A stretch of DNA of 64,000 nucleotides from Mesostigma viride (GCA_009746045.1 RPFO01000213.1:10691853-10755852), one strand, 5' to 3'; numbered from the stretch's first letter, positions 43,990-54,460 are shown. Made by a program: numbers and translations. The notes: generated by a model from the sequence alone, not told the origin.

Positions 43990-45180
43990 CGGAGGGAGTC
44001 GCCAATATCAAGGAGACAACCAGCGCAGGCCAGAAATCGGGAGAATCCGGACCATGGTAGCTCGAGCCTGCCGTTATCTTGTCCGCGTTTTCGAGTCGTG
44101 CAGGATTATGAATATGAATGGAGATGGAAATGTGTAGGCTTGTGCATTGAAATTATGGCTGGCTGACGTGTAGAGCGACGAGATGACCTAGACGGTGGGG
44201 CCGGAAACAGCTTGCTTGATTGTGTTTCTCGTGGGGAACGAGTCCAACGACTACTTTCTCTGGGCGGCAAACTGCGGCAAATTGAACGCAAGCCTCATCT
44301 TGAAATCTTGACCGTCGAAATGTAACGATCCGACGACTTCTGCAGTATGCCGCAATATTTTTCTGTTGCGGAAGAGCCGTTGGGCCGGTTCCCGACGCGG
44401 GCGACCAGTGGTTTGCATTAAGTTAACTTACCTGAAGTTCTCCAACAGAAATGACCCAAGCCGCATGATGGCACTCATCGACGGCCTCAGTTCGGCCCGA
44501 TTTTGGCGGCACCCAATTTGACCCCAACGGCACCTACCGACAAATACATACGTTTCATGCGCACCACGACCCCTTTGAGCTCTGCTATGGCGGTGGTGCT
44601 GTGGGGCCCGCATCAGACTGGGGGCCCTTATCTGCTATGGCGGTGCTGCCGTTGAGCCCGCATCAGACTGCAGGCCCTTTATGCAGGCGGGCCCTTAATG
44701 CATGTTACTTATTTATTCTTGTGCATACAAATATGAAGCAATGAAGTCCTATGTTCGATTCCTTGCTGGTAGCTTCTAGGCTTTCTTACTTTCTGTGCTC
44801 CGCGGAATCTCAGATTTGGGCAGCTAGCGTTTTCACGTTTGTTGCTTTCTGACGACAATGAAGCAATGAAGTCGTGTCCTCCGGATTTTTGCATTTGGAC
44901 CGTGTGCAGTTCTTGGAAACATGCATGGCATATGGCTAATGTAATGACTGACTAGCTAGACCGTTTCAGTGGTTTTTCATTTGCGGGTATTTCCTCGTAA
45001 ATGGTGGGAAAGCGATCGCAGAAATCGTTCTCACCACTAGACACTCCCGGCCAGTGAAGCTCGAAAAACACGCCCTGATCAAGCAAGCTGTTTCCGGCCC
45101 CACTGTACAGGTCATCTTACAGTCGCTCTTTGCGTAAGCCAGCCATAATTTCAAGGAACAAGGCTACACATTTGCATACG
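43990..45180. repeat. Inverted and direct segments shared with 7012-7435
   Basis: 43995-44225 is the inverse of about 7180-7435, while 44877-45180 matches 7012-7310 directly. The CACTA interior therefore contains two overlapping portions of one sequence in opposite orientation, which could form a long hairpin. Confidence 0.65.
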
Positions 45181-46100
45181 CTTTTCTTGGTTATCGGTGT
45201 TCCTCTGTTTGAATGCAGGGGGGATCGCTGTGCCGACACAACGCGTTCAACGTGCTGGGCATCAAATGAGGGATCTGGGCGACCACCAGTGCGCGACTAG
45301 TGTCGCCACTTCTTTCCGGACCTGAGGGCGAGGCTGCAGCCGGAGCTGCAGACGTACTTTCAGGGCTTAGCGCAGCTGCCAGGCTGCGTTGCGTCGAGGA
45401 GCGTTTGCTCGTCATATATTGCGCAATAGCTTCGGAAAAGTATATCAGCGTGTGCGTCTTAGAAAGACGAAGTGATTGTGATATTCACAGCCGAATTGGG
45501 TGCCCAAACGTGAAAGTTATGAGCTCCGTTGTCAGCCATGGCTACCTCGTGGCTCGTGGCTTGGATGGTACATTGGCTATATTGTATGATAACCCTATAT
45601 TTTTCACATTCCATCTCTACCATGCTCACCGCTTGCAATGTGATGCGTTTGTATCAAGTGTGTGAATCTCCGCGTTCTCAGTCCTTGTGGTTTTCTCTGC
45701 TTTCTCAGTTCTTGCGGTTTTCTCAGTTGTGGCCTTGGACTTGTTTGAGAAAATTGAGAATGATTCTCAATTCTTCTCAGCACTTCTCAGGCCATTTCTC
45801 AGGTTTCGTGAAAATTTTCTCAAAAACTGAGACCAATCTGAGAATTTTCTCAGTTCTTCTCAATCGTCCTGAGAAAAACTGAGATTTTTCTCAGTTCTGC
45901 TCAATTTGCTGAGAAAATTCTCAGAAAAACGCCCAAATTGAGAAAAACTGAGAAAAAAGTGAGAAATTTCTCAACCCCCTCTTCCTAGTGCATACTGGCG
46001 TTGTAGGTTGTTCTGACTTAACTACGGACTACCCGAACTTTATCTAGATTAGTAAGTGCTAGACTTGTCAGGCATATTGGGGCATATTCCTGACACTAGG

Positions 46101-47798
46101 ACCTGGCTGTGTGCGCGGGACCGCACGACCCACCTCCTGCTCCTTGGAATCAGGGACCTCCACAGCTTGACTCCCAGAGCCAACAGTGGTTCCCTCGGCG
46201 CCAGCAGGACTTTCCAGCTGAGCTGCTTGACTCCCAGAGCCAACACTCACTGAAGACCCTGTACCTGCCACAGGCCCAGGGAATTGCACTGCTGCAGCAG
46301 CGACATTGCAATCATGTGGAAGAACAAGCCCATCAGTATTCCCAACCCCCTGCTGCTGAACAGGAGGTGCACCCCTATCATCCATATTTACAAGTGCCAC
46401 CTGCCCCACCTGGGGTGGCTGACTATTTACATGGGGCACTGCACTAAGTCGCGGCTTCCTGGACTGACCACCTGCTCCTGCAGCATTGGCCAGATCAGGG
46501 CAATCACGGCGCCAGTGACCTGTCTTACCACAGCCAAAGCACTTATCCTCCTTCCCAGCCTGGGCCTTCCTCTGACTCCCCTGGTTCTGGTTGCCTGGCT
46601 TATTCTGGTTGCCTTGGCCCTGGCTCTTGCCTTGCCCTTGGCTACCTCCCCCCTGTTGTCCCCCTTGGTGACCACCAGCCTGCTTCTGGCCCTTGTTCTG
46701 AGCCCCTTGCTGCTGGCCCTTGCCACCTTGGTTCCCACCCCCCCTGCGCCTCCCAGCCCTCTGACGCCTGCTAGGACGAGGACCTCCCTGGGCTGCCTGC
46801 CCTGGGGCATCCCCCTGCACCTGGCTAGCGGAGGCTGAAGCACCTGAGGTCTGAATGGTTTTACAAGCAGGGGCAGATGGGCGAATGCTCAAGACTACCC
46901 TCTCTAAGGCAGCCAGCGACCCATCTGTCTGATCTGCAAACAGCCTAGCTGCATTGCGACCATCCACACTGAGCCCCATACGATCCATGAAATAATCCAC
47001 CACAGCCCTGATGGGGATCTTGAAGCCCTGGCTAGACCCCTTCTCCACAATGCGAAGGAGCCTCTGCCATTCCTCAGCTATGGTGCCCCTGATCTCAAAC
47101 GTATCATAGGCCAGCTTGTAGTGATTAGTGAGGTTGAGGACTTTGTCAGAAAACTCTTGACGCAGGCCCAGGAGAAACTGCTCCCAAGAGAGCTTATCCT
47201 TCACTGCAGACCTGGCTTTGTCCCTCACACGCTCAGAAGAATCCCTATTCACTGAGGAAGCATGGAACACCTGGACGAGATTGACAGTGGGATCTACGGA
47301 GTAGGTGACTAGCTCCATATCCTCTAACCACTTGTCTAACTCCTCCTGACTCACGGGTGGCTTCAGAGGCTTCTGGCCGTTCATCACGGCTACAGCACTC
47401 ATGTGGGGTCTAGTTCCTGGCAACGCGCGAGCATCACTACCCACAGCAGAAGCCCCAGCACCCCCAGCCATAGCGTCTACAGAAACATGAGGAGGAACGA
47501 CTGCCTCGGCCACACGGGCCGTCTTACCACCGTTGGCCTGCAGCCCCTCCCCTTGGCCTTCTCCAGTCAGCTCAATGCTGTCCGTTGGCCCTTCTGCGCG
47601 CTCCTTCCCCCGAGCTTCCTCCTTTCGCTTCCGGTACCGCGTCCTTTGCCCCGCCACGCCCTCCATCGTGGGAATCGCCTCCCCTTCTGGCTGGCCGACT
47701 GCTGGCACTGACGCTCCCGCCTCTCCACCCTCCATCGCAACCGCCTTGCTCCCGCCGCCGACCCCGTTCTTGCCCTTAAGCATTATGGGCACAGACAC
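46101..47798 (-). pseudogene. gag: CopA2 gag
   Basis: Start Met at 47798 (MSVPIMLKGKNG). A disordered, charged head of about 140 residues precedes a conserved capsid-like part (PHMSAVAVMNGQKPLKPPVS, KWLEDMEL, YSVDPTVNLVQVFHASS, DRMGLSVDGRNAARLF), a basic Gly/Gln/Lys-rich stretch, a CCHC knuckle (CFGCGKTGHWRRDC) and about 110 residues of linker. The same blocks are in CopA3 gag. Where CopA3 has TGA after the knuckle, this copy reads CGA-CTT, so gag and pol are fused in phase. The ORF is cut by the LARD-like element. Confidence 0.88.
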
Positions 47799-47880
47799 AA
47801 GATGGCAGCAATGAAAGCAACACCCTCACGAAGCCTCCCCACCTGGCTCGGCCTCCTGGCTCAGCCTGGCTTGTTTGGAC

Positions 47881-48544
47881 TCATGCACGCTCCTGCTGCT
47901 CTCTCACGCCCGCAGGTTCTGCAACCGGTGTAACAGGACGACGCGCGACTGCCAAGTCCGCGTTGAAGACACCGTAGACGCACCCCACCGGTCGCTGGCT
48001 GTCTTGTTGACGTTCCACAGCGACCCTGGGCTCACTAGGATTCCGGAACCACTGCTGGTTCCTCACCCACCGCGTGTCTCCGTTAGCGAGCTGGTTCTGC
48101 TCACCTCGCCCCGCCCGATCGTATTCGTGCACTGAATCCCTAGGAAGGTTTAGCTCTGAGCCCTGCTCAGCCTCGCGGATCTGCTGCGCTGTCCTCACCA
48201 CTATCCCCCTCGGGCGATCAGTGTAGGTATGGAAGATGTTATCTGGCGACCTCGCAGCCCCGGCCTCAATCGTTACCGACAGACCTGGTGCCGATGCCGC
48301 CCTCGCGCGTCGAGGAGTATCCAAAAATGTGAAGATTCCAGGTGGGTTGGTGGTGATCACAAACCTGTCTGCCTGCCCCCTTGCCTCTTGCAAAAGCACA
48401 GCAACTAAATTCTCAACAGTTTGCGAAAACACTTCAGCCGATACCCACGGATTGATCTCCTCACGTCTCCTCGCTTCCCGGATCTCGTCTGTCTCTGGAA
48501 TTCCCTCGCCCAGCACCGCCGTAGTGTCCAAAAGCCTGCAAAAA
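47881..48544 (-). pseudogene. CopA2 extra ORF, C-terminal part
   Basis: About 217 codons continuing the ORF that starts at 50731. Matches CopA3 ORF1 (58694-59584) at LLQEARGQADRFVITTNPPG, DTPR, RPRGIV..TAQQI and RWVRN.QW. The family is unknown. It is separated from its N-terminal part by the palindrome-ended DNA element and ends about 80 bases before gag. Confidence 0.7.
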
Positions 48545-50285
48545 GTCCTAAATTTAGGACGCTGGGGAATGCGTATTTAATCATGTAAACAGTAACATTT
48601 GACCCTGCCATTTGTGCCACTGAGAAATAATATAGTTTTTTAATTTCTATCAAAGACCTAGGTTCAAATTACGACGTTTAGTACCAAAACTGGCCCTGCC
48701 CCATGGTAGACCTCGAACGAAAAAAATGGCCCAAAATTGAAACTAGGACTTTTTAGGACCACCATGTATATCACCCATCACCACGCCACCCACGCAGTCC
48801 CATGAGCTTCTTACCAATCCTCAGGGCCCCACGGGACCCTACGCGGCCTTGGGGAGGTGGGGCAGCGTATAACAAGGCCGTACCGTGCTGTGGCTGCACG
48901 TATATATACGTGTGCCTAACGGTGTCACAGATGGGGCAGATCATGCAATATAAGGGTGTATGGTTGCTGAGGTTGCCTGGCTTGAACATGACCCACCCCT
49001 TACGGCAAACTCTCTCCAAGCATATACCATAGCTTGTTTAACGTCACGGGCATGCTGGCCACCACCCAGGAAGGAGAGGACACCACATTTGTATGGCAAC
49101 TTACACAGGATAGCAGCCAGATGAAGTTGTTAAAGGGCACTGTCCAACATGCCACACTTTGCATGCATTCTAGGGGGGGGGGGGGCTGTAAAAGCATCAC
49201 ATATAGGCAGCATAAGAACAGCTAGAACAACTGCAAGCGATGGGCCCATGGCTGATAATGAACGCAACCGTAACATAGCTGGGAAGCATGCGTAACTTAG
49301 CAGCAGCGAACAAGGAAGCTTGCGACGATAGAAGGTACATGCTGTAAACCAACTACGTAAGCCATGTACATGCACAGAAACTGTCCTGTCTTTCAGGCAT
49401 AGCCGGCTGACACTTACTGCTACGACTACGCTACCCCTTACACCTAACCACAGAGAGAACCCGGCACAAAACTGCTTGTTACGTCGCCACGTCCAGGTGG
49501 ATGCATTAAGAATCGCGGATATCCGCAGCCAGCCAGCTTTCCGGCACAAGAACGCAGCCAAACTTACAAAATGGTTCGAAAGTAACGTAAGACACGCCGG
49601 AGCATTGTTCTAGGCCCAAGAGAGATAAAAAGACAAGTCCTGTCACGTGCGCTCGCTACCCAGCCTTGACGTTCTGTAAAATGGTCGACAGTAAACTTCG
49701 GGCAAGAACACCCAGGCCCGGGCGCTCCCTTGTCAGATATACCGTTTCCAAACTCTATACTACGATCAAAATCAAGCGCAAAAACTGCCTGGCCTGGTGC
49801 GGGCAACGTTTCCTCACGCACTGACATGTTTGTGCTCAAAATCGACCGTCCGGGCGCAGGCGATCTGTGACCTACTCATGTTGAGCAGCCGTGCTACACA
49901 TGCAAACGCAAATAATTTCGTAACCAAATTCAGACCCTTTAAGCATAAGTACCAAGCTTTCGTTCTTGCTACTGGGCGCCCAAAACGATAAGCTCACGTG
50001 AAAATGCCGCCCATATTTGTCAGGTCGCCATATCCGCCGCACATCATTCCCGCACCCACTTTTTTGGCCCAAAATCTCTATATTTTTGGTCGAGGTACGT
50101 ACATTCCCGCGCATCTACCCGGTACCCGGTACGGAATCCGGGTACGATGTACCGGTATCACGGGTAGAGTACATCTTGGAGGTCACGGTCCACTAGGGGT
50201 ATGGACCATATAGTGACCCCCCCTGCCCGGTACCTCAGTTATAGTGACCTTAGGACTTTTTAGGACGAAGTCCTAAATTTAGGAC
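48545..50285 (-). mobile_element. Palindrome-ended non-autonomous DNA element, copy 2
   Basis: 1741 bp, inverted relative to 7667-9406. Both ends carry GTCCTAAATTTAGGAC (48545-48560 and 50270-50285). Homology with copy 1 covers the GTACCC-rich end, the central part around 48800-49030 (CCGTTA..GCACACGTATATATA) and the low end. It interrupts the CopA2 extra ORF, for which CopA3 shows the uninterrupted form. No obvious direct duplication is found. A 143-codon minus-strand ORF (49561-49130) lacks a counterpart in copy 1. Confidence 0.75.
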
Positions 50286-50731
50286 GGCCGGCTGATTAAC
50301 AGTAGCCACCCAGTGGTTATAATAAGGCGCGTGCTTCCCAAGGCTATAGCCACAATCTGGCTACACGCTTCTCTCGCAAGGTCAAGGCTTGCTGGCGTAA
50401 TATGACCCCCCTGATACGCCACCTCAACGCCGCTAGCTGTGATAGCCAACGCGTCGCGTAGCCGCACCAGTTCTTCAATGGCCACCCGCCCAGCTTCCCC
50501 TGGCGCGCTTGTCACGCGGGCCCTTTGCACTATAGGATCCGCTGCAGCCGCCCGGTTGCCCCCACCCGAAACTGCGACCCAACCCTCGTCGGCAAGCCCT
50601 CTCGCAATGTATGCCGCCTGCACAAACGTAGGCTCACTTGCTGGCTGCCGGTATGGGTAAAAAGGAGCTTCTTGCGAGCTCTGACCTTCGTCTCCCGCGG
50701 CTGGATGGCCCGTAGACGATGCGCCAGACAT
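50286..50731 (-). pseudogene. CopA2 extra ORF, N-terminal part
   Basis: Start chosen at 50731 (MSGASSTGHPAAG), 34 bases inside the LTR, because the CopA3 ORF1 start aligns there. An apparent in-frame extension into the LTR is not conserved as coding. Blocks shared with CopA3: FYPY.QPASEPTFVQAAY.ARGLA.EGWVAV and VEVAYQGGHIT..SLDLARE. No known domain is recognised. Its position between LTR and gag is unusual for copia elements. Cut by the DNA element at 50285. Confidence 0.7.
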
Positions 50732-50764
50732 GAAATGGCAGGAAATCACGAAACCAATAATACG

Positions 50765-51429
50765 ATTTAGCGACTCCGGCCAGGCAGCTGCCGTGAGCTC
50801 CTGGTCCTTGTCGCGACTGTTAGGACCTAGGTAGCGTAGCTTGCAACCTTTGCTCCTCGCCCCAGGTAACGCTCTCGCTGGCTTGCTCACTCCAAGTGAC
50901 AACCACGGTGCGTCGGCAAAGAACTGCCTTGACCTGCCTTAGGCCATAGCTTTATGTTACCTCATTTCCATCGTGCCCTAAGGCATCGCCCATCGGCTTC
51001 GCACAGTGCACCGCTACCTTGCCAGAGCTCTTCTTACCGCTACCTTGCATCCTTGCTGCAGGCAGCGTTAAGGATCTCTGACATTCCGCGACTAGGTATC
51101 ACCAGTTCCTGTCACAGCTCTGCACGGATGCGCATCCTTGCAGAGCCCGCGACTGGCCTACTGGTCTCTACTTAGTCGCCGGACCGTTGCGCCCTCAGCC
51201 TCCATGGACCTGAGTCACGTGCTGGTCCAGGCTAAGCCTGTGCAGGCCCTGCCTGCCACGTGTCCTGTCCACTGCGGCCTCGGTGTGCACTGCCGCCGCC
51301 GCCGGTCGGCAGGACTTCGGGACCTGATAACTCTCACGTCCCTTGTCTGTTTCAGGCAGTCAGCACGGCGTTAGAAAGGTCTCCTCATCCTGCATCCAAC
51401 TAGCACATTGGTGCCCCAATATGCTAACT
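50765..51429 (-). repeat. CopA2 5' LTR
   Basis: 665 bp, same length as the 3' LTR with one visible difference. Its downstream (minus-strand) border GCTAAAT is followed by CGTATTATTGG, also seen after the CopA3 LTR (CGTATTATTGC), a possible primer-binding region that does not begin with the usual TGG. Confidence 0.92.
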
Positions 51430-51500
51430 GCCGCCCCCCGCGAAACGCCGTTGAAAAGTTGACTAAACGCCGACGAGCACTGGAAGAATGGCCGACTTAT

Positions 51501-52250
51501 TCAGTAGTCGAGGCCGCGAAAATCACAGTACTCATATGCGAACTCAGGATCCTCCATTTCCGGCGTGTGAGCCGGACCTGCACCGGTATGGATCAAAACC
51601 GGTGTATTCGCCGAGTTTTGCGTCGGGTCAAAAATTGCAATTCGCCGACGCGCGACGAGGCGCAGAGGATGAGTAAAAATGGAAAGAAGCTCCCAGCCCG
51701 CTGGGATCCACTCTCGCAAGGCTGCGAGAAATGCGACCAGGTTGATGAGGACCTGTCGCTCTCGAGTGCGAACGCCGCGTGTAAGCAGCGACAGCAATGC
51801 GAGGTCTTGAAATAAATTTGTAGTGACCACCGGCGCGCCCCCCGTGCGCGTCGAGGCCCAGTTTTGCCAGTTGCGCTGGTACCCGGTGAGCGAGGAAATT
51901 GCGTTGTCCACCTCCTCAATGGCGGTGGTGACTTCGTTCACCGAACGCAGGCCGCCTCGGACCTGAACCGTAAAAGCCGAAAGAATATTTCGGATTTGGT
52001 CTAATGGCCCACGAATGGCCGGCACCAGCTGCGGCAGGCGGGGGTCCTCGGGAAAATCGCCGAGCAATGGGAGTGCTGCTCGCTGACGACGATGTAATTC
52101 GTCGAGGGAAATCGTGACTTCGTCAAGCAGAGCTTGCCACGATGGAGCAGCCGGCGTTGGCTCACGCCGACGCGGAGTCGGTAACGGATCAGCCGGCGGA
52201 GCAGCTACCTCCTCATCCCGGGGAATGCGGAATTCTTCGGAATTTGGCAT
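51501..52250 (-). CDS. CopB extra ORF between 5' LTR and gag
   Basis: An intact 249-codon ORF starting 24 bases inside the CopB 5' LTR and ending before the point where CopA2 inserted. The N-terminal 40 residues are Pro/Glu-rich; then come helical segments (SWQALLDEVTISLDELHRRQRAAL region, IRGPLDQIRNILSAFTVQVRGGL, SVNEVTTAIEEVDNAISSLTG) and a hydrophobic stretch near INLVAFLAALREWIPAGWEL; the tail is acidic/aromatic (FAYEYCDFRGLDY). I see no similarity to CopA extra ORF beyond position and no known family. A capsid or accessory role is possible but unproven. Confidence 0.65.
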   Translation of the reverse strand: MPNSEEFRIPRDEEVAAPPADPLPTPRRREPTPAAPSWQALLDEVTISLDELHRRQRAALPLLGDFPEDPRLPQLVPAIRGPLDQIRNILSAFTVQVRGGLRSVNEVTTAIEEVDNAISSLTGYQRNWQNWASTRTGGAPVVTTNLFQDLALLSLLTRGVRTRERQVLINLVAFLAALREWIPAGWELLSIFTHPLRLVARRRIAIFDPTQNSANTPVLIHTGAGPAHTPEMEDPEFAYEYCDFRGLDY

Positions 52251-52274
52251 GTTCGTGAAAAGGCGAGTAATACG

Positions 52275-52892
52275 AGTTGCGAGAGAGTTGCCCTGAATTC
52301 CGCCATGGTTCTTGCAGGAATGTTGCCTTTATTAAGAATAAGGAACACAGACGTAAGTCACGTCACTTCCAAGACTGTACGCAGCACAGGCGACAGGGTC
52401 GCAGTGCCAAGAGAACGTGCACGCAAGAACTGGCGTCCTAGAGCTACCAAGTCACACATATAGGTTGCTAGGGACGCGTCCAAGTATTCAGCTGCACTGT
52501 CACAGCTGAACTGTCAATCAATTGATTACACAGACTCTGGCACGCCTTTGGCGCGCAGATCTATCAATTGTCCATACGGCTAGTCCTGTGGACCTATCCG
52601 TACACTGCTCAGCATCAATTGTCTCATAGGTCCTGGCGCGCTACAGCGCGCCTACCTATCAATTGACCATCAAGTCCTGTACAAGTCCTGTCAACGTCCT
52701 GCGGACTATCAAAGTGACACTTGTACATCCTGTGTCCGTACGCGCCCACAGTGGCGCGCCGGGTACCGACTGTCGGCACAACCTAGGAAACGTCATAACT
52801 TTTACGTTCCTTGGCCAAATGAGGTGTTCAAGGTGCCGTTGGAAAGAGCGTAACAATCTCTATCCATCTAACGTAAATCCTTCACGTTAACT
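52275..52892 (-). repeat. CopB 5' LTR
   Basis: 618 bp, pair of 18935-19553, with a few small differences (for example GGGTACCGACTG versus GGGTACTG). Its outer side abuts the duplication TCGCC and a poly-C tract of the DIRS element. Confidence 0.9.
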
Positions 52893-52893
52893 T

Positions 52894-52926
52894 CGCCCCC
52901 CCCCCCCCCCCCCCTCCCCCCCCCCC
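52894..52926. repeat. Poly-C tract in DIRS element
   Basis: A run of about 30 C interrupted by one or two other bases, directly beside the CopB duplication. It could promote polymerase slippage or assembly error; the exact length is doubtful. Confidence 0.8.
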
Positions 52927-53080
52927 ATCCAGTTTAACGCCCTAACCGTCTGACAGGCTAGTGTGCGAGCATTAAAAGCCCGACTCATCCTATCGCGCCT
53001 ACGGCCTGAGCGTACCTGCTGCCACCAGTCACGAGGTGGCAGGGGTGCTGGAAGAGGTAGTGGAAGAAGGCACCGCTCCC

Positions 53081-54185
53081 TCACTTGTTGTTGTTGGACG
53101 GGCCGCCCTGCCCCTTCTTGCCGGGACCCTGCTCCAGCTTGTGCTGCAGCTTCCCCATGCTCATCGCTGCCCGCACCGCCGGAGACGCCAGCATTGCTCC
53201 ACCCTCCTGGAATGGCAGCATTGCCGACGGCGTCCCCTTCCACCCCGTCGACCCCACATCCACCAGCTGGCATGCAGTGATCAGCTTTGCCAGGTACTCG
53301 GCTGCTGCCAGCTCCCGAGAATTACTTCGGAGCGTGGCGTGGCCCAGTAGCCAAATTCTGTCACCATCGTGTCCAGAATTCTTGCCATCTGCAGGAGCAG
53401 CATCCGCCTCTCCCCGCTGGCTGAGCTGCCGTGCATCGTCAGCATTAACGATGCACGGATGGACTTCCCCCCACGCTCTCCGCGTAGTCCAGCATTCCCG
53501 GCAGCACCGCCTCCAGCATGTTGCTCACCAGCACCGGCACTGCATGCCCACTCAGCGCCACCCCCTTCGTGCGCGACAGCCTGCCAGCAGTCGTCGCTGC
53601 GGCTGGGCTTGCAGCTGCTGGAGTCTTTGCCTGGTCCAGCAGCTTCGACATGGCCGATATCAGGTCGCCAATATCTCCGCCAGTGCGGGCGTTGCCCGGC
53701 CGGGATGGAAGCCCTCCAGCTGGCGTTGCATAGCCCGTCTCGGTCCCCAGCAGCCGACCTAGGTTTCGGTCCAGGTCCGCCACAGCCTGGTCGATCGCCC
53801 CAAGAGCGCCATCGTCCTCCCCAGCGCCCGCTCCACCATGCCCCGCCCCTCCGCTTCCACCTGCCGAAGGGGGAACACCCCCCGTTCCCACCGCACCTGC
53901 TGACACTGGTGGATCCGGCTCCGCAATAGCCTCCCCCAGTTGCGCTGCTAGCACATCGGCCAGGGCCTCCTCCCCATCCCAGTCGCTGACAAACCCCCTT
54001 TCCTCCAGTACGTCCATGACGTTCTTGGCACGCCCCGGAGTGAGCTTCTGGATCCGCTCTAGCCAGTTCCCCTCCCCTAGGATCTTCTGGACCGCAGTGG
54101 CGGCCTCCTTTGGGGTGCATCCCTCCTTGGCTGCCTGCTTGAGTTTCGCTAGGAAATTCCGGTCTGGGGCTGTCACTGTGGTCAT
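53081..54185 (-). pseudogene. DIRS gag-like ORF
   Basis: The Met at 54185 (MTTVTAPDRNFLAKL) opens 246 codons; beyond about 53470 the coherent sequence moves to another frame (LMLTMHGSSASGERRMLLLQ) and then to a third that ends GPGKKGQGGPSNNNK at 53081. Total about 365 residues: an N-terminal helical part, a Gly/Ala/Pro linker, a second helical part and a basic tail, suitable for a nucleic-acid-binding structural protein. No zinc knuckle is seen. Position upstream of RT in the DIRS element supports the gag call. Two shifts make it inactive as read. Confidence 0.6.
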
Positions 54186-54255
54186 GGTGGGTTATACTGC
54201 TTGATGTGTTATCTTGCGTTTTGTTTTTTGTGATGTTCGTGAGGTTCTCATCAGG

Positions 54256-54460
54256 CAAAAGAAACAACCTGCTTCCCTAGAATGGAAGCCCACCCTTTAT
54301 AGCAACCACCTCTCCAGCCAACCCCTACCTGGGTGGCTGGGGTACGGGTGCCAGCACAAAAAATATTTTTTCTAAAATTATTTTTTTCTTTTGGTGCTAT
54401 ACGGCGTTGCATTCTCCGCTCAGCAGGTTAGTCATAGATAAAATGAGCATAGCTCACCAA
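54256..54460 (-). repeat. DIRS split repeat A1 (5' end)
   Basis: 205 bp, near-identical to A2 at 15367-15571, differing by single bases. It marks the 5' terminus of the DIRS element on the minus strand; elF-1 ORFb resumes at 54461. Confidence 0.88.

Larger units (their letters stand above)
41939..45990. mobile_element. CACTA (EnSpm-type) DNA transposon, non-autonomous
   Basis: 4052 bp with terminal inverted repeats CACTAGGAAG ... CTTCCTAGTG and a 2 bp duplication CA (41937-41938, 45991-45992); LTR 1 gives the empty site. Just inside each end are dense subterminal repeats of CTGAGAAAA/TTGAGAAA (about 41949-42230 and 45675-45975), a hallmark of the superfamily. No transposase ORF is recognisable, so mobilisation would be in trans. 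The interior holds a 246 bp tandem array and inverted segments. Confidence 0.93.
38649..46095 (-). mobile_element. LTR element without coding capacity (LARD-like)
   Basis: LTRs at 38649-39276 and 40754-46095 (the latter enlarged by two insertions) begin TGTCA and end TGACA. The duplication CTAGG is at 38644-38648 and 46096-46100. The internal region is 1477 bp (39277-40753). On the minus strand a primer-binding-like TGGCATCGGAATGAG starts one LTR-adjacent end and a purine-rich AAGGGGCA lies at the other, so I place it on the minus strand. No gag or pol sequence is present; it needs proteins from another element. About 2.7 kb without insertions. Confidence 0.88.
40754..46095 (-). repeat. LARD-like element, LTR 2 (with two insertions)
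   Basis: Same LTR as 38649-39276, split into 40754-41176, 41847-41938 and 45993-46095 by the TRIM-like insertion and the CACTA transposon. Confidence 0.9.
33788..51429 (-). mobile_element. CopA2: copia-like LTR retrotransposon, full length but interrupted
   Basis: Two 665 bp LTRs (33788-34452 and 50765-51429) that I can distinguish at a single base (about 33854, TCGCG versus TAGCG). The flanking duplication is GCCGC at 33783-33787 and 51430-51434. After removing inserted elements it is about 8.4 kb. Minus-strand order: 5' LTR, extra ORF (50731-50286 and 48544-47881), gag (47798-46101), INT-PR-RT-RH (38643-35348), 3' noncoding region, 3' LTR. It is inserted in CopB, between that element's extra ORF and gag. 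Confidence 0.93.
18935..52892 (-). mobile_element. CopB: copia-like LTR retrotransposon, full length but interrupted
   Basis: Both LTRs are present (18935-19553 and 52275-52892) and flanked by the 5 bp duplication TCGCC (18930-18934 and 52893-52897). After removing CopC and CopA2 the element is about 7.8 kb. On the minus strand: 5' LTR, extra ORF (52250-51501), gag (33688-33167 plus 24698-24106), INT-PR-RT-RH (23964-20486), 3' noncoding region and 3' LTR. It sits in the DIRS element. The LTRs differ at only a handful of places, so insertion is fairly recent, yet the coding region has stops and shifts. Confidence 0.92.
15142..54460 (-). mobile_element. DIRS-type retroelement with split direct repeats, interrupted by CopB
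   Basis: About 5.4 kb after removing CopB. Reading the minus strand: terminal repeat A1 (54460-54256), gag-like ORF (54185-53081), RT-RNase H-tyrosine recombinase ORF (18902-15969), then B1 (15770-15572), A2 (15571-15367) and B2 (15338-15142). This A1 - B1 A2 B2 arrangement is the split-direct-repeat structure known from PAT/Kangaroo/Ngaro-like elements, which form a circle and integrate by a tyrosine recombinase. The insertion made no target duplication: the elF-1 ORFb frame is restored exactly on removal. CopB entered between gag and pol with TSD TCGCC. Confidence 0.9.
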
